Origin: Avoscillospira sp945864925
GTDB lineage: Bacteria > Bacillota > Clostridia > Oscillospirales > Oscillospiraceae
Reading direction: 5' to 3'
Assembly (NCBI GenBank): GCA_945830595.1
Contig: CALZZH010000008.1
Span: 1 to 27,915 of the forward strand
DNA: 27,915 bases
The first letter of the stretch is position 1; each line of letters begins with the position of its first letter. Both the position numbers and the translations under genes were made by a program. The notes beneath the pieces are model-generated. The model searched no databases. It saw nothing but the letters and a program-made list of their open reading frames with translations, and was not told where the DNA came from. Positions 13,593 through 21,716 of the stretch are shown here, in pieces.

Positions 13593-15348
13593 CGGCGCTG
13601 TGCTGCGGCGGACTTTGTTCCGCAGTCTTCCCCTGTGGGGGAGCTACCTGCTTTGCTGGCTGGTGGTGCTGCCGGTGATGATTCTCTCCCAGAACCGGTG
13701 GCAGAACCTGGTGGATCTGCGGGAGTACATTCTGCAGACGACGGCCGGCTCCTGCCACTTTGTGGCCTTTGTCTATGGCCTGGCAGCGGCCTGCGTGGCA
13801 TTCTCGTTTCTCTATCACAGCCGCAGCGCAAATTTCTTCGGCGCTCTGCCCCTGCGGCGGGAAAATCTGTTTGTCACCTGTTATCTGGCCGGCCTGCTGC
13901 TGTCCTTTGGCCCCAACCTGCTGGTGGCGCTGCTGAGCCTGCTGGCGGGCCTGCTGCGGGGGATGCTTGTGGGAACGGAGCTGGCCATCTGGCTGGCTGC
14001 CCAGAGCCTGACCTTTGTGTTCTATTACAGCTTCGCCGTGCTGCTGGCCATGGTTGTCGGCCATGTGGCGGCGCTGCCGGGACTTTATGTGGTACTGAAT
14101 TTCACAGCTATCGCGATGGAATCCCTGATCCGGGCGCTGCTGGACTGCTTTGTCTATGGCATGTGGTTCGACGGAAATTTCTGGTTTGACTGGGCTTCTC
14201 CTTTGTACTACGCTTTGGCGGAAGGCACCCCGGAGGTACACAGCGTCTGGGGAGAGCTGGAACTGTTGGACTGCTATTTTGAGGGCTGGAAGCAGTTGCT
14301 GATTTTGGCTGCCGTAGGCGTGGCTTTTGCGGCGCTGGCCTTCTGGTTCTTCCGGCGGCGGCGCATGGAGTCCGCCGGGGACGTCATTGCCGTGCGGCAT
14401 CTGAAGCCGGTGTTCCTCTATGGCTTCACCTTTGGGTGCAGCCTGGTGCTGGGGTATCTGCTGGCGGAGATGCTGGTCAGCGGCATTGGAACGCGGAATT
14501 TTGTGCCGGTGCTGCTGTGCATGCTGGCAGGGGCCTTCCTGGGTTACTTTGTGGGGGAGATGATGCTCCACAAATCCGTCCGGGTATTCCGCAAGCGCCA
14601 TTGGGCCAACTGGGCGGTGACCTGCGTGGTCATTGCTGCAGCCATGCTCTGTATCCGGCTGGATGTGTTCGGCTACAGCCGCTATATTCCCCTGGCGGAG
14701 GACGTGGAGGCCGTGAGTCTGACCTATGGGGAATCCTACACCCAGGATCCCGGCATGATCGAAGAGACTCTGGTGCTGCATCAGGAAATTCTGGATCGAC
14801 GGGCCGAGACGGAGCTGGCCGGGGAAAACAGCGACGGCTGGTATAACTGCATGTACCTGCGTTACCGGCTGAAGAACGGCAAAACCGTCTGCCGCTCCTA
14901 TGAGCTGCCCTGCGGCCCGGGGATCGACAGCGCACCGGACAGTCTGGTACGGCAGTATGACGCCCTCTATAACGATCCGGACTACACGGTGCTGCGTAAC
15001 CTGCCCCAGAACTATACGGCCCGGGATATTGAAAGCTGCTACCTGTATCAAAGCGGCGAAGAGGGGATTTATCTCTCCCGCCAGGAGGCCTATGATTTTC
15101 TGAAAACCGTGGTGGAGCCGGATCTGCGGGACAGCAGCATGGGGAAGGTATACCATGGCAGCTACCTGGAGCAGGAGCCGGTCTGGATGGACGCCTATCT
15201 GGAAATCTGCTTTACAAAGGCGACTGCGCAAGGAGGCGACCGCAACGTCTATCTGACAGTCACCCAGGACGCGGAACGGACACTGGCTTATTTCGAGAGC
15301 CTGGGACTTCACCCGCAAGTGGAGGAATGGGAGGAGAAGTGGGGATGA
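13567..15348 (+). CDS. ABC-2-type membrane protein with large C-terminal extracytoplasmic domain
   Basis: The 593-residue partner of the ATPase. By eye there are about nine membrane segments: for example SLPLWGSYLLCWLVVLPVM (near 22-40), GSCHFVAFVYGLAAACVAFSF in part as FVAFVYGLAAACVAF, PGLYVVLNFTAIAM, QLLILAAVGVAFAALAFWFF, PVFLYGFTFGCSLVLGYLLA, LLCMLAGAFLGYFVG and WAVTCVVIAAAMLCI. After the last one, roughly 220 residues (from about DVFGYSRYIPLAEDVEAVSL) form a soluble domain without cysteine-rich or catalytic motifs I recognise. In the YtrCD-type systems the permease and the extracellular part can be one or two proteins. ATG at 13567 is preceded by GGGAGG at 13553-13558. The stop overlaps the ATG of the next gene (ATGA). 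Function and substrate are unknown. Confidence 0.82.
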   Translation: MKSRTSCCNGAVLRRTLFRSLPLWGSYLLCWLVVLPVMILSQNRWQNLVDLREYILQTTAGSCHFVAFVYGLAAACVAFSFLYHSRSANFFGALPLRRENLFVTCYLAGLLLSFGPNLLVALLSLLAGLLRGMLVGTELAIWLAAQSLTFVFYYSFAVLLAMVVGHVAALPGLYVVLNFTAIAMESLIRALLDCFVYGMWFDGNFWFDWASPLYYALAEGTPEVHSVWGELELLDCYFEGWKQLLILAAVGVAFAALAFWFFRRRRMESAGDVIAVRHLKPVFLYGFTFGCSLVLGYLLAEMLVSGIGTRNFVPVLLCMLAGAFLGYFVGEMMLHKSVRVFRKRHWANWAVTCVVIAAAMLCIRLDVFGYSRYIPLAEDVEAVSLTYGESYTQDPGMIEETLVLHQEILDRRAETELAGENSDGWYNCMYLRYRLKNGKTVCRSYELPCGPGIDSAPDSLVRQYDALYNDPDYTVLRNLPQNYTARDIESCYLYQSGEEGIYLSRQEAYDFLKTVVEPDLRDSSMGKVYHGSYLEQEPVWMDAYLEICFTKATAQGGDRNVYLTVTQDAERTLAYFESLGLHPQVEEWEEKWG

Positions 15349-15908
15349 AACGGGCCATTCTCCTGCGCCATGGTATCACGGAAGCCAACCGGCTGCACCG
15401 GTACTGCGGCTCCACGGATCTGCCCCTGGATGCGGGCGCTTTGCTGGAATTCCGGGCCAACCGGCCGGCCTACCCTTCTCCGGAGGGGTTCCGGGTTCTG
15501 ACTTCCGGGATGCTGCGCACGGAGCAGACCCTTCGGGAAATCTATGGGGACATGGACCATGAGGCAGCCCCGGCTTTCCGGGAGATCGACTTCGGCTCCT
15601 TTGAAAACCACAGCTATGAGGAACTGAAGGACGACCCAGCCTACCAGGTCTGGCTCACCGGGGACAACGAGGAAAACATCTGCCCCGGCGGAGAAAGCGG
15701 AGCGCAGATGACCGCCCGGGTGCTGGCAGCCTGGGAGACGCTGGAGGAGGACGTCCTGCTGGTGACCCACGGCGGCGTCATCGCGGCCATCATGGCCCAT
15801 CTGTTTCCCGGAGAGGGAAAGAGCCGCTACCAGTGGCAGCCCAAGCCCTTCCACGGCTATCTGCTGACCTTCCCGGAAGGCGGCCCTGTTTATGAAGAAA
15901 TCCCATGA
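15345..15908 (+). CDS. Histidine phosphatase family protein (phosphoglycerate mutase-like, CobC-like)
   Basis: The 187-residue protein belongs to the histidine phosphatase superfamily. It has the RHG core (LLRHGITEANRLHRYCGSTD), TSGMLRTEQTLREIY, the acid residue in REIDFGSFE and the second histidine in LLVTHGG. The tail of the first motif (YCGSTDLPLD) recalls alpha-ribazole phosphatases (CobC), but no cobalamin genes are nearby, so this is only a resemblance. Substrates in this family range from small phosphorylated sugars to nucleotides and cannot be read from sequence. The ATG shares its bases with the stop of the ABC membrane gene, which makes it the fourth gene of the GntR operon and suggests co-expression. 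The next gene is convergent across repeat copies B and C. Confidence 0.88.
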   Translation: MKRAILLRHGITEANRLHRYCGSTDLPLDAGALLEFRANRPAYPSPEGFRVLTSGMLRTEQTLREIYGDMDHEAAPAFREIDFGSFENHSYEELKDDPAYQVWLTGDNEENICPGGESGAQMTARVLAAWETLEEDVLLVTHGGVIAAIMAHLFPGEGKSRYQWQPKPFHGYLLTFPEGGPVYEEIP

Positions 15909-15927
15909 ACTGCTGCGCACCAAAACA

Positions 15928-16071
15928 CCTCCCCTACAATAGGGGAGGTGCTGAGCGTAAGCGAAGCGGAGGGGTGTCAAGCTACCGAAAACCACTGTGC
16001 TTGCAGATGGAAACGAAAGCTTGACACCCCTCAGTCAGCTTCGCTGACAGCTCCCCTATTGTAGGGGAGCC
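15928..16071. repeat. Palindromic repeat element, copy B (full length)
   Basis: The left end CCTCCCCTA-CAA-TAGGGGAGG (15928-15948) and right end GCTCCCCTA-TTG-TAGGGGAGC (16050-16070) are each self-complementary. GAGGGGTGTCAAGCT (15969-15983) and AGCTTGACACCCCTC (16018-16032) are the inner arms, around a 34-nt loop. The element pairs with itself over its whole length. It lies between two convergent genes, in the same position type as copy A. Confidence 0.9.
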
Positions 16072-16094
16072 ATATACTGCTGTGCACCAAAATA

Positions 16095-16153
16095 CCTCCC
16101 CTACAATAGGGGAGGTGCTGAACGTTAGCGAAGCGGAGGGGTGTCAAGCTGCC
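16095..16153. repeat. Palindromic repeat element, half copy C
   Basis: Only the left half of the element is here, CCTCCCCTA-CAA-TAGGGGAGG through GAGGGGTGTCAAGCTGCC. Bases 15909-15983 and 16076-16150 form a 75-bp direct repeat with four differences, including 19 bp outside the element, so copy C arose by duplication. Its end reads, on the minus strand, as the last two alanine codons and the TGA stop of the LOG-family gene. Confidence 0.85.
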
Positions 16154-16695
16154 GGAAACCACTGCGTTTCCAGATAATCCAGCAGCGCAACCGGCTCGGC
16201 AAATGCCGCGAAGAGATTGGCGCATTCCGGCTGCAGGAAGCCCTGGTCCATGGCCTGAGCCTGCATCTGCAGCAGAGGGGCGTAGTAGTCCCGGGTATTG
16301 AGCATGGCAATGGGCTTCTGATGGCGGCCCAGCTGCCGCAGGGTCAGAATTTCGTAGAATTCCTCAAAGGTACCGATGCCGCCGGGGGTCACGATAAAAG
16401 CGTCGGCCTGCGCCTCCATGATGGACTTGCGTTCCCGCATGGTTTCCGTGAAGATGAAGCGGGTACATCTGTCATACAGAACCCCCGGCTGGTCAAAAAA
16501 CCGGGGCGCCACACCGGTGAGCTGCCCGCCGCTGCGAACTACCCCCCGGGCCACGGCCCCCATGAGGCCGGTCTGCCCGCCGCCGAACACCAGTCCGTGG
16601 CCCCGGCGGGCCAAATCCAGCCCCAGGGCCTCACCGGCCTCGAGATAGGCCGGATCAATGTGGTCGCTTGCCGCGCCATAGACACAGATCTGCAT
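16144..16695 (-). CDS. LOG-family protein (TIGR00730 Rossmann fold), probable nucleotide phosphoribohydrolase
   Basis: The 183-residue protein has the two signatures of the LOG (lysine decarboxylase-like) family: GGGQTGLMGAVARG and the catalytic TPGGIGTFEEF. The N-terminus ICVYGAASD is also typical. Proteins of this family hydrolyse the N-glycosidic bond of nucleoside 5'-monophosphates, cytokinin ribotides in some plants and actinobacteria, and other nucleotides in most bacteria. AAAGGAG precedes the ATG. It is the last gene of the three-gene minus-strand operon with the GNAT and PAP2 genes (12 bp after the GNAT stop). The final two codons and the stop come from the end of repeat copy C, so the native C-terminus may have been shortened or replaced. 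The homologous domain itself seems complete. Confidence 0.88.
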   Translation of the reverse strand: MQICVYGAASDHIDPAYLEAGEALGLDLARRGHGLVFGGGQTGLMGAVARGVVRSGGQLTGVAPRFFDQPGVLYDRCTRFIFTETMRERKSIMEAQADAFIVTPGGIGTFEEFYEILTLRQLGRHQKPIAMLNTRDYYAPLLQMQAQAMDQGFLQPECANLFAAFAEPVALLDYLETQWFPAA

Positions 16696-16707
16696 GGGAG
16701 ACTCCTT

Positions 16708-17244
16708 TCAAAGCCGGGACGCCTGTGCCCAGGAAATGGGGAATTGTTCCGGATTTCCGGTTTTCAGACGTTTTTCATACCAAATGACGTCGTACCACTG
16801 GCCGAATTTGAAGCCGCAGGCCGGCAGGCGCACAGCCTCCCGGTAGCCCATGGCCTCGTGGAAGGCACAGCTGCCGGCGTTGGCCGAGGTGACCAGGGCG
16901 TAGAGGACATAGTAGCCCTGGGCGGCCAGCCGCTGTTCCAGGGTTTCGTAGAGGGCGCGGCCGATGCCCCGGCCGGAGCGGCTCTGCCGCAGATAGATGG
17001 ACAAATCCGCGTCCCAGCCGTAGGCCGCCCGCTCAAAGGCCCGGCTGCCGTAGGCGTAGCCCAGAATTTCGCCGTTCTCCTCCCACACCAGCCAGGGAAA
17101 CTCCCGGGTGATGGCACGGAAGCGATCTTCAAACTGGGCCAGGGTGGGCACGTCGTATTCAAAGGTGATGGCCGTATTTAGAATATAGGGCCGGTAGATA
17201 TCCAAAATTGCCGGGACATCCTGTATTGTCGCGTCGCGGAGCAT
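16708..17244 (-). CDS. GNAT N-acetyltransferase, phosphinothricin/methionine-sulfoximine (YncA/PAT) type
   Basis: The 178-residue protein has the layout of the PAT/YncA group of acetyl-CoA-dependent acyltransferases. The sequence opens with LRDATIQDVPAILDIYRPYI and contains TAITFEYDVPT. The acetyl-CoA loop is SGRGIGRALYETLEQR, close to the Q/RxxGxG/A motif, and the end of the fold is NAGSCAFHEAMGYREAVRL followed by GFKFGQWYDVIWYEKRL. Members acetylate amino acid analogues such as methionine sulfoximine or phosphinothricin; the natural substrate here is not known. The ATG at 17244 is used since the homology starts there and the 34 upstream in-frame residues overlap the PAP2 gene. It begins 2 nt after the PAP2 stop, so the two are coupled. 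Confidence 0.9.
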   Translation of the reverse strand: MLRDATIQDVPAILDIYRPYILNTAITFEYDVPTLAQFEDRFRAITREFPWLVWEENGEILGYAYGSRAFERAAYGWDADLSIYLRQSRSGRGIGRALYETLEQRLAAQGYYVLYALVTSANAGSCAFHEAMGYREAVRLPACGFKFGQWYDVIWYEKRLKTGNPEQFPISWAQASRL

Positions 17245-17246
17245 AG

Positions 17247-18155
17247 TCAGCCCTTCTTTCCGAGCCTGGCGAACCAGGGAAAGGTCATGGGCCACAGGCC
17301 GGCGGCGAAGAAGGTCATGAGACCGTAGCGCAGGGCGCCGGCCCACAGGCTGCCGCCCAACAGAAGCTTCAGGCCGGACTTGATGGCCAGCAGCAGAACC
17401 ATGCCCAGACTCAGCTTCAATATCTGACCCGGCAGCGGGGCTGCGGTGGTAAAACGCACTTTTTTCCAGTCCAGCCAGTAGCCCAGGGCCATGCCGATGA
17501 GGGCGCCGGTGAGCTTGGCGGCGTTTTCAGCGCCGTGAGCCAGCTGCACGGGATCGGCGTCGGCCGGGAAGGACCAGCACAGGGCATAGGCCAGAAAGGC
17601 CACGTTGAGCAGGCCCAGAATCCCCAGAATGGCCAGCATCCGCCGGGGATGGGCATCGGCGTCCCGAAAGAGGGGACGCAAAGCGAAGATCAGGACCACG
17701 GCCATGACGGCAGCTGTGCCCACATCCCAAGGTGTGTGGACCCCCAGGTACATCCGGGAGAACGCGGTCAGCACGGCCAGAACGATCATCACCACCAGCA
17801 GCCAGGGACGGCGGGCATCCACGGCCAGACAGCCGAAGGTTCCCACGGCGTTCTGGGTATGGCCAGAAGGGAAGGAGTAGCCTGTGGCGTCCGCCCGGGC
17901 GCTCTCCACAATGGTGAAGTCCGGATCTCGTACCCAGGGTCGGGGAACGCGGCAGGTGATTTTCAGAAATTGATTCAAGGTAGTGCCCAGACAGCCCACG
18001 GACAGCAGATACAGCCCCTGGGATTTGCTGACGCACCAGTATATGGCCAGAGCCAGTATCATGAACACGATTTCAGAACCCAAATAGGTGATTGCGCTGA
18101 AGAACCCGTCCAGAACAGGATTGCGGATGGATTCCAGCCAATACAATAGCTCCAT
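17247..18155 (-). CDS. PAP2-family membrane phosphatase
   Basis: The 302-residue integral membrane protein has all three PAP2 phosphatase motifs: KITCRVPRP (KxxxxxxRP), SFPSGHTQNAV (PSGH) and SRMYLGVHTPWDV (SRxxxxxHxxxD). Several hydrophobic segments follow and precede these, and the C-terminal 100 residues contain more membrane helices than the basic six-helix enzyme. PAP2 enzymes remove phosphate from lipid pyrophosphates such as undecaprenyl pyrophosphate or from phosphatidate; which one is uncertain. ATG at 18155 follows GGAGGCG at about 18162-18168, and this site sits in the arm of a hairpin (18161-18199). The promoter is placed just upstream in that same hairpin. The two following genes (GNAT and LOG) are co-transcribed. 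Confidence 0.92.
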   Translation of the reverse strand: MELLYWLESIRNPVLDGFFSAITYLGSEIVFMILALAIYWCVSKSQGLYLLSVGCLGTTLNQFLKITCRVPRPWVRDPDFTIVESARADATGYSFPSGHTQNAVGTFGCLAVDARRPWLLVVMIVLAVLTAFSRMYLGVHTPWDVGTAAVMAVVLIFALRPLFRDADAHPRRMLAILGILGLLNVAFLAYALCWSFPADADPVQLAHGAENAAKLTGALIGMALGYWLDWKKVRFTTAAPLPGQILKLSLGMVLLLAIKSGLKLLLGGSLWAGALRYGLMTFFAAGLWPMTFPWFARLGKKG

Positions 18156-18160
18156 ATAAA

Positions 18161-18199
18161 CGCCTCCATTTCTCGAATATTATCTGAGAAATGGAGGCG
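18161..18199 (-). promoter_or_regulatory. 14-bp perfect hairpin holding the PAP2 ribosome site
   Basis: CGCCTCCATTTCTC (18161-18174) and GAGAAATGGAGGCG (18186-18199) are exact complements around 11 nt. In minus-strand RNA read through from the permease gene the right-hand arm would pair with, and hide, the GGAGG of the PAP2 gene. RNA started from the promoter at 18179-18207 would lack the first arm and leave the site free. Confidence 0.75.
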
Positions 18200-18207
18200 C
18201 TTGTCAA
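18179..18207 (-). promoter_or_regulatory. Promoter of the PAP2 operon, inside the hairpin
   Basis: On the minus strand TTGACA (18207-18202), a 17-nt spacer and GATAAT (18184-18179) form a near-consensus promoter. The -35 lies directly beside the permease stop, and the -10 falls in the hairpin loop. Confidence 0.75.
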
Positions 18208-18209
18208 TA

Positions 18210-21200
18210 TTATTCCACGGATTTCAGGCTTTCCGCCATATCGATCTTATCGATCTTGGCACTGAGGATCCCGTTGACTGCCAGGGTCACCAGTATGGTA
18301 ATGAGGATACCCAGGAAATAACTCAGGGGAGAGATCCTGATCTGGAAACACACAAAGTCTGTTTTGACGCAGGTCATAATGAACCGGTGCAGCCAGATTC
18401 CCAGGGGAATGCCGGCGATGGAGCCGAGAATGGTGAGCAGAATGCTCTCCCGGAACACATAGGAGTGGGTTTCGTTGCGATAGAAGCCCAGGACCTTGAT
18501 GGTGGCGATTTCTCTGGCTCGTTCGGTGATGTTGATGTTGATCAGGTTGTAGCCCACCACAAAAGACAGCGCGATGGCGCAGCTGACCACCAGCAGCACG
18601 ATGGAGTTGAGGCTGGACATGGCATTGGCCACCAAATCCCGCAGTTCCTGGGAAGTGGTTACATTGACCACATCTTCGCTGCTCTGCAGAGAGGCGCCCA
18701 CAGCGTAGACGTCATCGGAAGCGGCGGTACAGAAAGCGGTGTTGAGCTCCGGTTCGATGCCGAACCAGGTTTCATAGCCCTCCTCCGTCAGATAGGCGTA
18801 GTGGCGGACGTAGTTGGTGAAAATCCCGGTGATGGGGATTTCAATCAGCTCGTTATTGCCCAGCTGGAGGGGCAGCAGATCACCCACCTCCAGGCCGGCG
18901 TCCTCTGCCAGGGCATCGCTCACATAGAGCCCGTCCCCGGTGGGATAGCCCAGATCCTCACCGTCCCAGCGCAGGCCCAGGATCGTGTCCATCTCCGGAT
19001 CGCTGCAGGCCACCACACTGACGGTCTGGTTCCCCAGCTTGGTGGAAACAGACAGGGAATTGACGCCGGCAAAGACACAATGCTCCATCTCGCCGGCATG
19101 GGTCTCCCGGAAGGCCTCCTGTTGGGCTGCCGTCTGGTTGGAGTCGAAGGTTACCACATAGTCATACATGGTGATCTGCTCAAACTGATCGTCTGCCACA
19201 TGGGAGACGGAGTCCCGCAGGCCCAAACCAGCTAACAGCAGGGACAGACAGCCGCCGGTGCCCAAAATCATCATGAACAGCCGCTTGCGGTAGCGGAAGA
19301 TATTCCGCAGGGATACCTTGGCCAGAAAGCCCAGGGAGTTCCACAGAGGCTTGATATATTCCAGAAAAATCCGTTTGCCTGCTTTTGGGGCTTTGGGCCG
19401 CATCAGCTGGGCCGGCATCTGCTGCAAATCGCTCCAGGCGGCCGCACAGGCCGCGCCCACACAGCACAGTAATGCGGCGGCAACGGAAATGATGGCGATG
19501 GGCCAGTTGAACAGGAAGTCCAGGGGAGAGAAGTGGTAGAGCATCTGATAGGCTTCCCAGATTACATAGGGGAACAGATAGGTGCCAACCAGAAGTCCGA
19601 GAATGCAGCCGATGATGGCGGCGCCGCCGGCGTAGTTGGAATACCGCAGCATAATCTGCAGGTCCGAGTAACCCAGGGCCTTCAGGGTGCCGTTCTGGGT
19701 GCGCTGCTCTTCCACCATACGGCTCATGGTGGAGGAGCAGACCAGGGCGGCCACCAAAAAGAAAAACAGGGGGAATACCTTGGCAACGCCCTCCACAATG
19801 TTGGTGTCGTTGTTGAAGCTGATATAGCCGTTGTTGCTGGTGGGGGTCAGAACGTAGTAGGAGGGGTCCTTCATTCGCTCCAGGTCCACTTCGCCCTGTC
19901 GCAGCTGCCGCTGGGCGTTGGCCAGCTCCTTTTCTGCGTTGGCCAGCTCTTTTTTTGCTTCAGCTTCTTTGTCCTGGTAGGTCTGCAGGCCCTCGTCATA
20001 TTGGGCCTGTCCGTCGGCCAGCTCTGCCCAGCCCTCATCCAACTGAGTCCGGGCGCTGGTCAAAGCATTTTGAATTTCCCGCTGCAGGGTGGCCTCTCCT
20101 TCTTCCAGCTGGGCCCGGCCTTCCTGCAGCTGAATTTCCGCTTCCAGCAGCTGCAGCTCCGCATCCTTCAGCTGCTGCCGGGCGTCGCTGAGTTCCGAGC
20201 TGAGGGAATCCACCTGTGCCTGCGCCTGATCCAGAATGGCCTGTGCCTGCGCCAGCCGCTGCCGGGCCTCGTCCAACTGACTCTGCAAAAGCTGGTTTTG
20301 GGCGTCGTAAGCGGCTTTGGCGGCGTCGTAGGCGGCCTGCTGGATGGCAACCTGCGCCCGGGCGGCTTCCACTTCCAGGGCGGCCTGGGCAATCAGAGCG
20401 GCGTTGGCGCCCTCCTGCTGCAGCTGCTCCAGCCGGGCCTCCTTGTCCGCCAGATCGGCCTGGGCCTGCTGCAGAGCTGCTTCCTGCTGCTGCAGCTGCT
20501 CATAGAGCTGCGCCTGCTGACGGTTGATTTCTGCCTCTGCCTGCTGGAAGGCTTCCAATGCGCTCTGATATTCTGCTTTTGCCGCGTCCAGGGCGGCCTG
20601 GGCAGTTCCGAGAGCTTGCTCCCCCTTGGAGATCAGGACTTTCATGGGCATTTTCATGGCCTCATACTGCTCTTTGCCCTCCTGATATTGTGCCTCGCCG
20701 TCCTCCAGCTCCTTGCGGCCGGCCTCCAATTGCGCTTTGGCGTCGGCCAGCTGAGGGTTGCTGTAAGGGTTTGCCTGCAGACGGGCCAGTTCCGCCTCGC
20801 CGTCCTCCAACTCCTTGCGGCCATCGGCAAGCTTCTGCTTCGCATCTTCCAGCTCCTGCCAGCCATCGGCCAGCTGTTGCTCTGCGTCGGCTTTGGCGGC
20901 TTCATATTCTGCGACGCCGTCATAGTACTCCTGCCAGCCGTCGTCCAGCTCCTGCCGGGCTTCCTCCAGAAGGTGGTCCAGCCGCTGACTGCCCTGCTCT
21001 TCCATGATGGCCAGCAGCGGGGCCTCCCAGGCATCCAGACTATCTGTATAGCTGGTGCTGAACAGCTCCCGGTCGCCCTCCAACCGCAAATAGAGCTCCG
21101 TGCAGTAGTCCGCATCAAAGCCTTCCCGGGGCAGGAACAGAAAACCGGTGACAGAACCGGTACCCAGAGAGGTGGAGCCGCGGGACAGATTTAAGTACTG

Positions 21201-21716
21201 CGGGGAGTTGCAGATTCCCACCAGCGTATAGCTGTCCTGAGAGAACAGGGAATCCTCCTGATGTTCGACGGTGAAGACCTTGCCCAGATCCTCCTCGGTA
21301 AAGCACAGGTCATCCCCCAGACATTCGTTGGCGGCCTCGGGCATCCGCCCGGCAGTCAGCTGCACCTGGTTGATGGAGGACAGCAGAGAGTGCGTTTTGA
21401 ACACCTTGTCCTCATCGCCGTCAGATACCAGCATATCGGCAGAAATGCTTCCCTCTGCGGCGGCCACACCGTCCAGCTTGGCATAGGTTTCCGCTGCGTC
21501 TTTCTCAAAACCGATGGTGGAAACCAACTGCAGATCGTAGAAATTCATCCGGTCCAAGAAGTGCCGGCCGGTTTGCACCATGGCAGGCCGGGAGGACTTC
21601 AGGCCGGTAAAGAACCCCACGCCCAGGGCAACAATGGCCACAATGGCCAAAAACCGGCCCAGAGTTTTGCGCAGCTCCCGCCGGTTGTTCTTATTCCATG
21701 CTGCGTACTTCACCAC
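18210..21716 (-). CDS. FtsX-like ABC permease with a very long coiled-coil insert
   Basis: The 1168-residue membrane protein is the partner of the ATPase upstream. It begins with a FtsX/MacB-type helix (LRKTLGRFLAIVAIVALGVGFF, here in part as LGRFLAIVAIVALGVGFF) and an extracytoplasmic domain. From about residue 245 to 645 it is a continuous coiled coil of Glu/Gln/Ala/Leu-rich repeats with recurring LADGxxELxDG units. The rest is an FtsX-type domain with membrane segments (VFPLFFFLVAALVCSSTMS, AGGAAIIGCILGLLVGTYLF), a second extracellular domain and last helices (SLNSIVLLVVSCAIALSFVV, ISPLSYFLGILITILVTLAV). GTG codons at 21716 and 21713 are both possible after GAGGAG; the first is given. The gene starts within the end of the ATPase gene. 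It is of the kind found in Clostridia, with no known substrate; wall-remodelling or lipid/peptide export are plausible. Confidence 0.88.
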   Translation of the reverse strand: MVKYAAWNKNNRRELRKTLGRFLAIVAIVALGVGFFTGLKSSRPAMVQTGRHFLDRMNFYDLQLVSTIGFEKDAAETYAKLDGVAAAEGSISADMLVSDGDEDKVFKTHSLLSSINQVQLTAGRMPEAANECLGDDLCFTEEDLGKVFTVEHQEDSLFSQDSYTLVGICNSPQYLNLSRGSTSLGTGSVTGFLFLPREGFDADYCTELYLRLEGDRELFSTSYTDSLDAWEAPLLAIMEEQGSQRLDHLLEEARQELDDGWQEYYDGVAEYEAAKADAEQQLADGWQELEDAKQKLADGRKELEDGEAELARLQANPYSNPQLADAKAQLEAGRKELEDGEAQYQEGKEQYEAMKMPMKVLISKGEQALGTAQAALDAAKAEYQSALEAFQQAEAEINRQQAQLYEQLQQQEAALQQAQADLADKEARLEQLQQEGANAALIAQAALEVEAARAQVAIQQAAYDAAKAAYDAQNQLLQSQLDEARQRLAQAQAILDQAQAQVDSLSSELSDARQQLKDAELQLLEAEIQLQEGRAQLEEGEATLQREIQNALTSARTQLDEGWAELADGQAQYDEGLQTYQDKEAEAKKELANAEKELANAQRQLRQGEVDLERMKDPSYYVLTPTSNNGYISFNNDTNIVEGVAKVFPLFFFLVAALVCSSTMSRMVEEQRTQNGTLKALGYSDLQIMLRYSNYAGGAAIIGCILGLLVGTYLFPYVIWEAYQMLYHFSPLDFLFNWPIAIISVAAALLCCVGAACAAAWSDLQQMPAQLMRPKAPKAGKRIFLEYIKPLWNSLGFLAKVSLRNIFRYRKRLFMMILGTGGCLSLLLAGLGLRDSVSHVADDQFEQITMYDYVVTFDSNQTAAQQEAFRETHAGEMEHCVFAGVNSLSVSTKLGNQTVSVVACSDPEMDTILGLRWDGEDLGYPTGDGLYVSDALAEDAGLEVGDLLPLQLGNNELIEIPITGIFTNYVRHYAYLTEEGYETWFGIEPELNTAFCTAASDDVYAVGASLQSSEDVVNVTTSQELRDLVANAMSSLNSIVLLVVSCAIALSFVVGYNLININITERAREIATIKVLGFYRNETHSYVFRESILLTILGSIAGIPLGIWLHRFIMTCVKTDFVCFQIRISPLSYFLGILITILVTLAVNGILSAKIDKIDMAESLKSVE

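Noticed and set aside
15345..15908. Cobalamin alpha-ribazole phosphatase (cobC)
   Set aside because: The motif YCGSTDLPLD is only a resemblance; no other cobalamin genes are in the window, so the gene symbol is not used.
15909..16153. Considered as a CRISPR-like array because of repeated short palindromes
   Set aside because: There are only two and a half units, they are inverted as well as direct, and spacers are neither regular nor unique; it is a palindromic element with a duplication.
19533..21194. 553-codon plus-strand frame rich in leucine and glutamine
   Set aside because: It is the complement of the coiled-coil part of the permease gene; low-complexity coding produces long open antisense frames.
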